This document shows, piece after piece, positions 1 to 6,345 of a stretch of DNA of 18,168 nt. Below the pieces are notes generated by a model that did not search any database, had not been told where the DNA came from, and saw only the letters and a program-made list of their open reading frames with translations. Source of the stretch: UBA668 sp966112835 (GTDB lineage Bacteria; Actinomycetota; Acidimicrobiia; Acidimicrobiales; Ilumatobacteraceae); assembly GCA_966112835.1 (NCBI GenBank), contig CBHWEI010000041.1, forward strand, positions 1 through 18,168, in the 5' to 3' direction. Position 1 is the first letter of the stretch; every line of letters begins with the position of its first letter. The translations under genes were made by a program, and so were the position numbers.

Positions 1-51
1 TTCACGCGGATACGCGCATCACCTCACCCAACAGCCATCGGTGGATCGAGG

Positions 52-93
52 CTAAACCGTAGGTCGCAGGTTCGAACCCTGCCGGGGGCGCCA
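52..93 (+). tRNA. 3' half of a tRNA, probably tRNA-Arg(UCU) (partial)
   Basis: The sequence shows a T-arm with a perfect 5-bp stem (66-70 with 78-82) around the TTCGAAC loop (71-77). A 7-nt acceptor strand (83-89), a G discriminator and an encoded CCA (91-93) follow. Upstream, 52-65 reads as the last part of an anticodon loop (CTAA), the 3' anticodon strand ACCGT and a GGTC-type variable loop. CTAA fits a loop of the form CTTCTAA, which would be anticodon UCU. No partner for the anticodon strand (ACGGT) or acceptor (GCCCCCG) occurs in bases 1-51, so the 5' half is missing. I infer a displaced tRNA 3' end left at an attachment site. A tRNA split by an intron is the main alternative. Confidence 0.7.
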
Positions 94-116
94 TGTGATG
101 CCGCTGGCCATCGGCA

Positions 117-152
117 AGGCCCGAACACTCATCAGGGTTCGGGCTTCTTGTT
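117..152 (+). terminator. Intrinsic terminator after the tRNA fragment
   Basis: A perfect 8-bp inverted repeat, GCCCGAAC (119-126) and GTTCGGGC (137-144), can be lengthened by a G-T and an A-T pair. It is followed on the plus strand by the T-rich stretch TTCTTGTTCTTG. It lies 25 bases past the tRNA CCA end and also overlaps the 3' end of the transposase remnant on the other strand. Confidence 0.65.
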
Positions 153-335
153 CTTGCGGGGTTCGTAGCGTCGGCGGCGCCGCCGACGGGTTTGCCGGTG
201 CTGGGGTAGCGGCGTTCGGGCCGATGGTGAGGGTGCGGATGATCTGGCCGGTGGCGGCCGTGATATCGCGGATGTCAAGGTCGTGGACGAGGACCAGGAC
301 GTGGGTTCAGGCGCGCTGGTGCCCGGAGCGACCGG
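132..335 (-). pseudogene. C-terminal remnant of an IS481-like transposase
   Basis: Read on the minus strand from about 335, the translation gives RSGHQRA, an in-frame TGA, then THVLVLVHDLDIRDI, TAATGQIIRTLTIGPN. This pattern is familiar from the end of IS481-type and related actinobacterial transposases (HVxxLVxDLDxRVI..TGExLRxLTxDP). After that the expected C-terminus continues only in other frames: YPSTGKPVGG, then a basic tail RRRYEPRKNKKPEP ending at a TGA at 132-134. At least one frameshift and one nonsense codon are therefore present, and the upstream catalytic domain is absent because the fragment abuts the 3' end of the cyclase gene. It is a dead relic. Assignment to IS481 rather than a neighbouring integrase-core family rests on recall of the C-terminal pattern. 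Confidence 0.6.
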
Positions 336-2507
336 TCAGGAGATGACGAAGTCGATCGGCGGAGACGCTGCCTCGCACGGAGCGACGTCAATTGGCGATG
401 TCGGGTCGAGGATGAACGATCTCAGGAGGTTCTGGTAGCAGGGCGGAGCGGTGAAGTCGAGGAAGTTGCCCAGCGTCGCGAAGCGCGCGACGGTGACATT
501 GGGCCTGCTCCGATCCAACGCGTCGGCCCACTCGGTGGACGGACTCGGGGCGAGCTCGCCGACGCCGATGAACGTGGGGACGGCGCCAGTGCTGGCACTG
601 ACGAACTCCCGGGACACCTGAGGCACGTTCCAGATCTTGCACTGGTCGGCCCACGACGGGTCGTAGACACCTGCGAACAAGGGAAAGAGCTCCGCCGATG
701 CTGCAGCCGTGCTGTCCGCCTCCGCGATGGACGAACATCGGAAACTCAGTTCGGCGGCGTCTCTCACCCCCGTCGCGTCCCCCAGTTCCACGCCGATGAT
801 CGTGCCGACCGCAGATCGCGCATAGGTGGCGTTCGGGTCGGCCAGCGCGGCGGCGAGGACGTTGTAGGGGAGGGAGGCTCCGCGGAGCACGTACTGCAAC
901 AGCCGTACTCCCCGTGGCCCGTCCAGCAGCAACGAGTGCGGCTCCGATCCCAGCAATCGGATGTTGCGCGCAGCGAACCCGTCGCCGGTGCCATCGAGTG
1001 GGACCGGGTTGGCGGTGAGGCGGGCGAACTGTTCGCTGACGTCGGCCTGCAGGCTCGGGTAGCGAGCTGCGCATGCCGGGTTCGCGTTGCACAGGGCGAT
1101 GTATCGGTCCAGGGCGCCAGTGAGGTCCTTCACGGGATCCTCTCGCCAACCCGACCCCGGGTCTCGCGGGTTGTCGAGGATGACGCCGGCGAACGAGTCC
1201 GGAAATCGGTCGGCCGCGACGAGCAGCGCCGGTGCGTCGTCGGACGCCCCGGTGATGAACACCGAGCGAAGCTTCGCCGCCCACACGTAGTCGGTGAGGT
1301 CGCCCACCTCCGACTCATAGTTGTAGCTGGCGATGTCGACGCCGATCGACGTCAGTCGATCGTGGCAAGCCTGCACCGCGTCGAGCAACCGGGCAGCGAC
1401 ACCGGGGTCGCCGCTCGGCAGCAGCAGCCCGTCGGCACCGACGCGCTTCATCTCCGGGCAGTCCATCGCGGGCTCGGTCAATCCGTAACCGCGAGCAGGA
1501 AGGAGAACGATCTCGGCGACGTCGCGCAGTGGGTTGTCGAAGCCGCCTTCTGGCCCGAGGTCGATCAGCGTCGGCGTGTCGGGTGACTGTGCCGTGCTCG
1601 CGATCCGGTAGCCGTGCAGTTCGATGGTGCGTCCCGGCTTCGCCCGGTTCTCCGGCACCGTCAGCGAGAAGCAGGTCACGTCAGGGTGACCCGTGGCGAA
1701 CGGGTCGGACGCGCAATCGCGATCGGTGAGCGTCGGAACGTAGTTCGCCGGCTCGGGGATTGCCCTGGATGTGGCTGCGGTCGATGTGGCAGGACCGGAC
1801 GATGCGGTGGACACCGCTGGCTGCGTCGTGGCCGGCGTGGTCGAGTCCACGGTTGCCGGGCCGCCGTCGTCGCGACGACCCAGTTCAAGGACGATGATTG
1901 CCGTCACCACGAGCGCGCCCGCCCCGATCAAGATCGGCAGTCTTGGTCGGGATCGATGCAGCGATGGTTGGGCAGCGGCGACCTGTTGCGTGGATCCGGG
2001 CGGCGCCGTCGTCACTCGCCAGGTTTCGATCGGTCCCGGCATTCCCTTGAGCTCGCGGCGGCCCGCGGACACGAAGGTGTACCCGCCACGTGACCCGGCG
2101 AGGCCCCGTACCACGGTGTTCGTGAGCGTCACACCCGGCGAGGCGGCAGCGCAGAGTCGCGATGCCTCGATGACAGGCATGCCGAAGACATCGCCTTGCT
2201 CCTCGGCGACCTCCCCGGCGGAGATGCCGATGCGCATTGCCACAGGATCATCTTCATCGAGGCCGGCAACGGTCTCGTGAATGGCGAGTGCGCACTTGAG
2301 CGCGTCGACCGTACTGCGCCGGAAGATGATCAGGAAGCCGTCGCCGAGGTTCTTGATGACCTCACCACTTGCTGCTTCGACGCAGGCGCGCACTTCGCGG
2401 AAGAACCGACCTCGAAACGTGTCGGCCGCGTCGTCACCGAGGCGGGCATGCCGCGCGGTCGAGGCCACGATGTCGCAAACAACAACCGTCACCGTGCTCG
2501 TCGCCAC
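336..2507 (-). CDS. Class III nucleotide cyclase fused through one membrane helix to a degenerate alpha/beta-hydrolase domain
   Basis: The product is 723 aa with a GTG start. Residues 5-165 form a class III adenylate/guanylate cyclase domain. The metal-binding Asp are D12 (CDIVAST) and D56 (NLGDGF), a candidate purine-contacting Lys is K154 (ELKG), and R117 is kept in EASRL. The usual transition-state Asn four residues before that Arg is Ile (I113). Residues 190-210 are a hydrophobic helix, followed by a Thr/Ser/Pro-rich linker to about 255. Residues 262-723 resemble secreted TAP-like alpha/beta hydrolases (DVTCFSLTVPENR, LPARGYGLTEPAMDCPE). The nucleophile motif is GAS422DD rather than GxSxG. 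At the usual Asp and His positions I see GELAPS and LGN, so the triad looks broken. I infer a cytoplasmic cyclase regulated by an extracytoplasmic ligand-binding pseudo-hydrolase. The cyclase may be ATP- or GTP-specific. Confidence 0.85.
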   Translation of the reverse strand: MATSTVTVVVCDIVASTARHARLGDDAADTFRGRFFREVRACVEAASGEVIKNLGDGFLIIFRRSTVDALKCALAIHETVAGLDEDDPVAMRIGISAGEVAEEQGDVFGMPVIEASRLCAAASPGVTLTNTVVRGLAGSRGGYTFVSAGRRELKGMPGPIETWRVTTAPPGSTQQVAAAQPSLHRSRPRLPILIGAGALVVTAIIVLELGRRDDGGPATVDSTTPATTQPAVSTASSGPATSTAATSRAIPEPANYVPTLTDRDCASDPFATGHPDVTCFSLTVPENRAKPGRTIELHGYRIASTAQSPDTPTLIDLGPEGGFDNPLRDVAEIVLLPARGYGLTEPAMDCPEMKRVGADGLLLPSGDPGVAARLLDAVQACHDRLTSIGVDIASYNYESEVGDLTDYVWAAKLRSVFITGASDDAPALLVAADRFPDSFAGVILDNPRDPGSGWREDPVKDLTGALDRYIALCNANPACAARYPSLQADVSEQFARLTANPVPLDGTGDGFAARNIRLLGSEPHSLLLDGPRGVRLLQYVLRGASLPYNVLAAALADPNATYARSAVGTIIGVELGDATGVRDAAELSFRCSSIAEADSTAAASAELFPLFAGVYDPSWADQCKIWNVPQVSREFVSASTGAVPTFIGVGELAPSPSTEWADALDRSRPNVTVARFATLGNFLDFTAPPCYQNLLRSFILDPTSPIDVAPCEAASPPIDFVIS

Positions 2508-2513
2508 TGCGAC

Positions 2514-2538
2514 AGACTAGGCGGAAGTCCAGTTGGAC
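2514..2538 (-). promoter_or_regulatory. Putative leaderless promoter and small inverted repeat upstream of the cyclase gene
   Basis: On the minus strand TAGTCT (2514-2519) fits the actinobacterial TANNNT -10 pattern and lies six bases before the GTG start, so the transcript would begin at or next to the start codon. GTCCA-GT-TGGAC (2527-2538) is a short inverted repeat lying where the spacer and -35 region would be, and may be an operator. No convincing -35 hexamer is visible. Confidence 0.35.
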
Positions 2539-2628
2539 GGTCGGAGACGGCCTGACGGTGAACCACCTTTGGTGACGCCGGGACCTTCGGCCCTGTCATG
2601 CGGGCGGGGAATCGTGGAGTCTCGGACT

Positions 2629-3036
2629 GTGCGACTGGAGATCACTCGGCGAGCGGAGTTGGCGATTCGGGCGTTGGCGTTGCTGACCGACTCGCCCGAA
2701 CGGGTGAAGGCCTCGGTGCTCGCCGAACGGCTGGACACGACGGTGCAGTTCGTGCCGCAGGTGGTGCAGCCCCTGGTGCGTGCGGGCTGGGTGCGATCCG
2801 ACCCCGGGCCCACCGGCGGTTACCGCAGCCTGGCGGCCGCGGGTGAGGTGAGTGTGCTGCAGGTGATCGAAGCGGTCGATGGCGCCACCGACGTGGGTCG
2901 CTGCGTGGTGGCCGACCGGCCGTGTCAGGCCGCGGAACCATGCGTGCTGCACACCGCCTGGGCGCAGGCGCGAACCGAGCTGGTGCGGGTGCTGCAGTCG
3001 ACGCCGGTGTCGACTGCCCCGACGGTGGTGGCCTGA
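2629..3036 (+). CDS. Rrf2-family Fe-S transcription regulator, NsrR/IscR-like
   Basis: The product is 135 aa, a normal Rrf2 length, from the GTG at 2629. A GGAG at 2616-2619 is nine bases upstream, and from this start the protein opens as Rrf2 proteins do (RLEITRRAELAIRAL). A longer frame from 2533 adds residues foreign to the family. A winged helix-turn-helix covers about 1-75, with the wing signature GPTGGYRSL. Three Cys, C92, C99 and C105 (spacing C-x6-C-x5-C), sit where IscR and NsrR hold their [2Fe-2S] or [4Fe-4S] cluster, although the first spacing is one residue longer. The next genes encode iron-centre repair and a globin, so I infer a nitric-oxide- or iron-sulfur-status sensor controlling this operon and probably itself. 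Its TGA overlaps the next ATG (3036). Confidence 0.85.
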   Translation: MRLEITRRAELAIRALALLTDSPERVKASVLAERLDTTVQFVPQVVQPLVRAGWVRSDPGPTGGYRSLAAAGEVSVLQVIEAVDGATDVGRCVVADRPCQAAEPCVLHTAWAQARTELVRVLQSTPVSTAPTVVA

Positions 3037-3843
3037 TGTCGGCGGTGCACGCGGAACGAGTGGCCACCGAGCGCGCCGGCTGGCGCGCGGTCGCGATGCC
3101 CAGTGAGCACGGTGGCTAGGGCCTCACGTTGGAGCCGGTGCTGCTCGGTCTGTTGGTCGCGTGGTCCGGCGCGGGCCTGGCCATCGGCGTCGCCGCGTTC
3201 ACTGCCTTCCTGTTGCGGACGCCGGCCAAGCTCGTCGCGGTGGATGTCCGGCGCGAGCGCTGGCTGAACCGAACACATCTCGCGGTGCGCATCGCCGCGG
3301 CGGAACTCGCGGTGCTTGCGGCTGCCGTGGCGGTGGCGATCGCCGCGGCGGGGTGGTCGTGGCTGGTGCCCGTCTTGATCGCGAGCCCACTGGTGGCTGT
3401 CGAGCTCTCGTTCGAGGTCCGCAGCCGCGGCCGTCGCCTGGTGCGCGAGCTGTGTGGCGCCATCGGCATCGCCGCCGTCGCCGCCTCGATCGTCGTCGCC
3501 GACGGTGGGTCGGGCCGGCTCGCCGCCGGCGTGTGGCTGGTGCTCGCCGCCAGGGCGATCGGTGCGATCCCGTTCGTGCGGGTCCAGATCTTCCGCCTGC
3601 GTCGCGGCAGCGGCACGGTGTGGCACAGCGACGTCGCCCAGGTGCTCGCCGTCGCCACCGTGGGCGTCGCGTACGTCGCCGACCATCGACTGCTGCTCGG
3701 CCTGGTGGGCGTCGCCGCGCTGGCGGTGTTGCAGGCCGTGTGGGTGCGCAGGGCCCCGATCGCCGCCAAGCGGCTGGGGCGTTCGCCAGGTGGCGATGGG
3801 CCTCGCGCTCGTCGCGGTGACCGCCGTGGGGGTGCTGCTGTGA
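3036..3843 (+). pseudogene. YwiC-like integral membrane protein, disrupted by an amber codon and a frameshift
   Basis: The ATG at 3036 overlaps the regulator's stop. The frame reads to MPSEHGG and then meets TAG at 3117-3119, exactly where YwiC-like proteins carry Trp in the MPxEHGxWG motif. The same frame continues as GLTLEPVLLGLLVAW and about six hydrophobic helices. Near 3776-3779 (GGGG) it shifts: the expected end, VRQVAMGLALVAVTAVGVLL, lies in the +1 frame and stops at 3841-3843. The span is 808 bases, one more than a multiple of three, so removing one G restores a frame that would be 268 aa apart from the TAG. Bacillus subtilis ywiC lies in the nitrate-respiration region, in keeping with a nitrogen-oxide theme here, but its function is unknown. 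The lesions may be real decay or sequencing errors. Initiation downstream at TTG 3129 would lose the motif. Confidence 0.7.
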
Positions 3844-3896
3844 GCCACTCCACGACGACCGAGAACGACAGAACACGAATGAGACAGGAGCGCACG

Positions 3897-4619
3897 ATGG
3901 TGCAACTGGATGTGACGACGACGTTGTCCGCCGCGGTGGACACGTTCCCTCAACTGGCGCGTGAGTTCGAGAACCGCAACCTCGACTACTGCTGCGGCGG
4001 CAGCCGGACCATCCTCGACGCGTGCACGACGCTCGGTCTCGATGCCACGGCGACCGTCAGCGAGCTGGCGGCGTTGACCGAGGTGCCCGAGCCGGCCGAG
4101 TGGACCACCATGACGGCCGACGCGCTCGTCGACCACCTCGAGGCCACCCACCACCGCTACCTGTGGGACGAGTTGCCGCGCGTGGCGAAGCTGGTCGACA
4201 AGATCGTGTCGGTGCACGGCGAGCGTCACCCCGGGCTGGCCGAGATCGCGACCTGCTACTCGCAGGTGCAGGCCGACCTCGAGCCGCACCTGGTGAAGGA
4301 GGAGCGCGTGCTCTTCCCGATGATCCGCGAACTGGCGGCCGCCAACGACGCTCCGGCCTTCCATTGCGGCACGCTCCGCAACCCCATCTCGGTGATGCTG
4401 CGCGAGCACGACGCGGTGGGCGACCTGCTGGCGCGTCTGCGGATGCTGACCAACGGGTACACCGCTCCGGCCGACGGCTGCGCCACCTACACGGCGTGCT
4501 TCGCGGCGATGGCCGAGATCGAGGCCGACACGCACCTGCACATCCACAAGGAGAACAACGTGCTCTTCCCGCTGGTGGTCCGCCTGGAGGCCGAACTGCC
4601 GATGAAGGCGGGCCGATGA
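3897..4619 (+). CDS. ric: Iron-sulfur cluster repair di-iron protein, RIC/YtfE/ScdA family
   Basis: The product is 240 aa, slightly longer than E. coli YtfE. The ATG at 3897 follows an AGGAG at 3885-3889. The N-terminal DUF542/ScdA segment (about 15-50) has the diagnostic paired cysteines C32-C33 in LDYCCGG. The hemerythrin-like domain (about 75-235) supplies H85, H131, E135 (HLVKEE), H171 (LREHD), H215 and E219 (HIHKEN), matching the carboxylate-bridged di-iron site of YtfE. The family repairs Fe-S centres damaged by nitric oxide or oxidants and has been linked to NO handling. It acts in the cytoplasm. It sits between the broken YwiC-like gene and a globin in an operon headed by an Rrf2 regulator. 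Although the frame is open upstream into the membrane-protein region, that apparent fusion is an artefact of the upstream frameshift. Confidence 0.92.
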   Translation: MVQLDVTTTLSAAVDTFPQLAREFENRNLDYCCGGSRTILDACTTLGLDATATVSELAALTEVPEPAEWTTMTADALVDHLEATHHRYLWDELPRVAKLVDKIVSVHGERHPGLAEIATCYSQVQADLEPHLVKEERVLFPMIRELAAANDAPAFHCGTLRNPISVMLREHDAVGDLLARLRMLTNGYTAPADGCATYTACFAAMAEIEADTHLHIHKENNVLFPLVVRLEAELPMKAGR

Positions 4620-4629
4620 AGGCGGGCGA
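4602..4629 (+). repeat. 14-bp tandem duplication across the ric/globin junction
   Basis: ATGAAGGCGGGCCG (4602-4615) is repeated as ATGAAGGCGGGCGA (4616-4629), 13 of 14 bases alike. The first copy encodes the last residues of RIC (MKAGR, stop) and the second the first residues of the globin (MKAGD). Because 14 is not a multiple of three, the copies are read in different frames and give an ATGA overlap. Confidence 0.7.
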
Positions 4630-5110
4630 CGCGCCGGTGGACGTGTGCGAGGGTGGTGACGCGCCCTGCTGGAGCCACCTGGACGAGCGCCACGACATCG
4701 TGGACCGCGACGACATCGAGCTGCTGGTGCGCAACTTCTACCGCGACGCGGCGATGGACGACGTGCTCGGCCCGGTGTTCGAGGCAGCGCAGGTGAACTG
4801 GAATGCGCACGTCGCCACGCTCATCGACTTCTGGGCGTGGCAGCTGCTCGGCCAGCCCGGGTACGAGGGCCATCCCCTGCGGGCCCACGAGCCGGTGCAC
4901 GCCCGCACGCCGCTCGACTCGGCGCACTACGAGCGCTGGGTCGCGCTGTTCTGCGAGACGGTCGACGCGTCGTTCGACGGGCCGCATGCTCAGGCCGCCA
5001 AGGTGCGTGGCCGCAAGATGGCTGCCGCGATGCAGCGGCTGCTCGCGGGCGTGTCGGCACCGGGCGATCGGCCCATCGAGCCGACCTGGCGCGCCACCGG
5101 CACGCCCTGA
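4616..5110 (+). CDS. Group III truncated haemoglobin
   Basis: The product is 164 aa from the ATG at 4616, which overlaps the stop of ric (ATGA), so translation is probably coupled. The core (about 23-145) follows the group III (trHbP/Ctb-like) pattern: DIELLVRNFYRDAAMDDVLG, then PVFEAAQVNWNAHVATLIDF, WAWQLLGQPGYEG, and HYERWVALFCETVDASFDG. H95 in EPVHARTPL is the probable proximal haem ligand, although H104 cannot be excluded without alignment. Group III globins such as Campylobacter Ctb bind O2 and NO and are tied to nitrosative stress, which fits the RIC and Rrf2 neighbours. An N-terminal extension of about 22 residues with two cysteines (C11, C18) precedes the globin fold and is less usual. 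It is probably a cytoplasmic NO/O2-handling haem protein. Confidence 0.9.
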   Translation: MKAGDAPVDVCEGGDAPCWSHLDERHDIVDRDDIELLVRNFYRDAAMDDVLGPVFEAAQVNWNAHVATLIDFWAWQLLGQPGYEGHPLRAHEPVHARTPLDSAHYERWVALFCETVDASFDGPHAQAAKVRGRKMAAAMQRLLAGVSAPGDRPIEPTWRATGTP

Positions 5111-5134
5111 GCCACCGCTGAGGGGCAGCGTGGC
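5111..5134. terminator. Hairpin between convergent genes
   Basis: GCCAC(C)GCTG and CAGCGTGGC form a nine-pair stem with one bulged C and an AGGGG loop. It fills the gap between the globin stop and the end of the SRPBCC gene on the other strand. There is no T-run, so it would be a tail-less bidirectional terminator of the kind common in high-GC genomes. Confidence 0.5.
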
Positions 5135-5135
5135 G

Positions 5136-5675
5136 TCAGCCGGCAGGGGCGTTCAGCTGTGCCGCGAGGCGGTCGAGCATCTCGCCGAAGCCCGACACCA
5201 TCTCGGTGAAGAACTCGTGCTCCCAGTCGGCGCCGGTGCCGAACGAACTGGACACGACGCGCACCACGCTGCTGCCACCCGAGATGGACTCGACGAGGAA
5301 CTCGGTGGCGAGCGGGGTGATGGACGGCAGATCGGCGTAGACCTGCTCGAGCGACACGCCGAGCGTGGCGAACCATTCGGCCATGCCGGCCGGGCACTCG
5401 GCTTGCGTGGTGCCGAGCGGCCACGGCTCTTCGTAGGCGAAGCGGCGGCCGGGCTCGTACGCGGTGACGACACCGGTGGACGTCAGGTCGCCGAAGTCGA
5501 ACGACACTTCGCCGCCCACGACGGGGTCGAGCCGAGTGGGTGCCATCCACGTGGCCAGCCCGCCGGCGGTGGCGATGGCGTCCCACACCTGTTCCGGTGT
5601 GGCGGCGACGTCGATGGTGCGCTCCATGCGGTGCAGGGCTCGCTCGGCGCTGCGGGTCGATTCGTGATCGGTCAT
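5136..5675 (-). CDS. AHSA1/SRPBCC-domain protein
   Basis: The product is 179 aa. The ATG at 5675 overlaps the stop of the upstream ArsR gene (ATGA), so the two are translationally coupled. The N-terminal pattern MERTIDVAATPEQVWDAI, then GLATWMAPTRLDPVVGGEV and FAYEEPW, is typical of START/Bet v1-like AHSA1 proteins, whose fold is a cavity for hydrophobic ligands. The C-terminal half (FFTEMVSGFGEMLDRLAAQL) forms the long final helix. No catalytic residues are evident and the ligand is unknown. Pairing of an ArsR repressor with an AHSA1 protein is a frequent actinobacterial arrangement, and the regulator probably controls this gene. Confidence 0.85.
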   Translation of the reverse strand: MTDHESTRSAERALHRMERTIDVAATPEQVWDAIATAGGLATWMAPTRLDPVVGGEVSFDFGDLTSTGVVTAYEPGRRFAYEEPWPLGTTQAECPAGMAEWFATLGVSLEQVYADLPSITPLATEFLVESISGGSSVVRVVSSSFGTGADWEHEFFTEMVSGFGEMLDRLAAQLNAPAG

Positions 5676-6250
5676 GACTGCTCCTCGGGTCGGGGGTAGG
5701 ACGAGACGGTGAACCGGTGCGGCCGCCCGTCGTCGTGGTGGTACCTGGTGACGAGTGCCGCGACCGCGGCCTGCACGTCGGCGGCGAACGCGGCACGGTC
5801 GTCGGCGGATGCGAAGCCGATGACCGTGTCGATGGTGAGCGTCGGCAGGCGAGTGGACGCCGCTGCGGCGCGATCGGAAATGGCCCCGACCTCGGTGACG
5901 GCGCGTGCGTTCACGGCGACGAGGTAGGCGGCCGACATGTGGTCGCTGAACCGGCCCGGGTCGATGGGCTCGGCCTGCAGCACGTCGGGCGCCACCACCA
6001 GTTGGCGTGCCACCCGACGCACGAAGCGCTCGGTGATGCCGCCCCATGCGCGCTCCTCGGCCGGCTCGACCAGCCCGTGCGCCTCGAGCGCCTTCAGGTG
6101 GTAGTTCACCTTCTGCCGGGTGGATCCCACCATGGCGGCCACCGTGGTGGCCGAACCCGGCTCGGTGAGCGCTTCCAGGATGGACGCTCGCACGGGGTCG
6201 AGTGCCACCTCCACGGTGGCCCGATCGGCGAGCACTCGTACGTCGTCCAT
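5672..6250 (-). CDS. ArsR-family winged-helix regulator
   Basis: The product is 192 aa from the ATG at 6250. An upstream TTG at 6286 falls inside the promoter and is rejected. The N-terminal 90 residues are an ArsR/HTH_20 domain: DPVRASILEALTEPGSATTV, a recognition region GSTRQKVNYHLKALEAHGLV, and the wing RAWGGITERFV. The remaining 100 residues form a C-terminal region with no metal-binding Cys, so it is unlikely to be an arsenic or zinc sensor. The palindromic operator over its own promoter implies autoregulation. It is cotranscribed with the AHSA1 gene through an ATGA overlap. Confidence 0.87.
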   Translation of the reverse strand: MDDVRVLADRATVEVALDPVRASILEALTEPGSATTVAAMVGSTRQKVNYHLKALEAHGLVEPAEERAWGGITERFVRRVARQLVVAPDVLQAEPIDPGRFSDHMSAAYLVAVNARAVTEVGAISDRAAAASTRLPTLTIDTVIGFASADDRAAFAADVQAAVAALVTRYHHDDGRPHRFTVSSYPRPEEQS

Positions 6251-6257
6251 GGCGGCA

Positions 6258-6287
6258 CCATAACTCTTGACAAGAAAAGTTGTCAAG
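6258..6287 (-). promoter_or_regulatory. Promoter with palindromic operator for the ArsR-AHSA1 operon
   Basis: On the minus strand a perfect TTGACA (6281-6286) is followed by 17 bases and TTATGG (6258-6263), seven bases before the ATG. The start site would fall at or next to the start codon, giving a leaderless mRNA. A perfect 8-bp inverted repeat, CTTGACAA and TTGTCAAG around a 6-base spacer (6266-6287), covers the -35 and most of the spacer, as expected of an ArsR repressor site. This AT-richer patch stands out from its surroundings. Confidence 0.75.
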
Positions 6288-6345
6288 CGCGAACTGTCGA
6301 CACCCGGTGGGCGCGAACGGGCTCAACGAGGGGATTGCCCGGGCG

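Noticed and set aside
95..346. An 83-codon plus-strand frame after the tRNA fragment
   Set aside because: It begins inside the tRNA end and terminator, is rich in Arg/Val/Trp, and lies opposite the recognisable transposase relic.
936..1586. A 216-codon plus-strand frame opposite the hydrolase domain
   Set aside because: No recognisable motif; the minus-strand frame has a continuous cyclase-hydrolase architecture.
2563..2574. CACC-TTT-GGTG inverted repeat before the Rrf2 gene
   Set aside because: Only four base pairs per arm and no match to the AT-rich Rrf2/NsrR site pattern; too short to call an operator.
2925..4547. A 540-codon open frame on the minus strand opposite the ric region
   Set aside because: His/Arg/Gly-rich antisense composition with no motifs; the plus strand encodes recognised proteins throughout.
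3129..4619. A single 496-aa membrane-RIC fusion protein
   Set aside because: The join passes through an out-of-frame tail (RSPGGDGPRARRGDRRGG) and the spacer before a good ribosome binding site. The natural C-terminus of the membrane protein is in the +1 frame.
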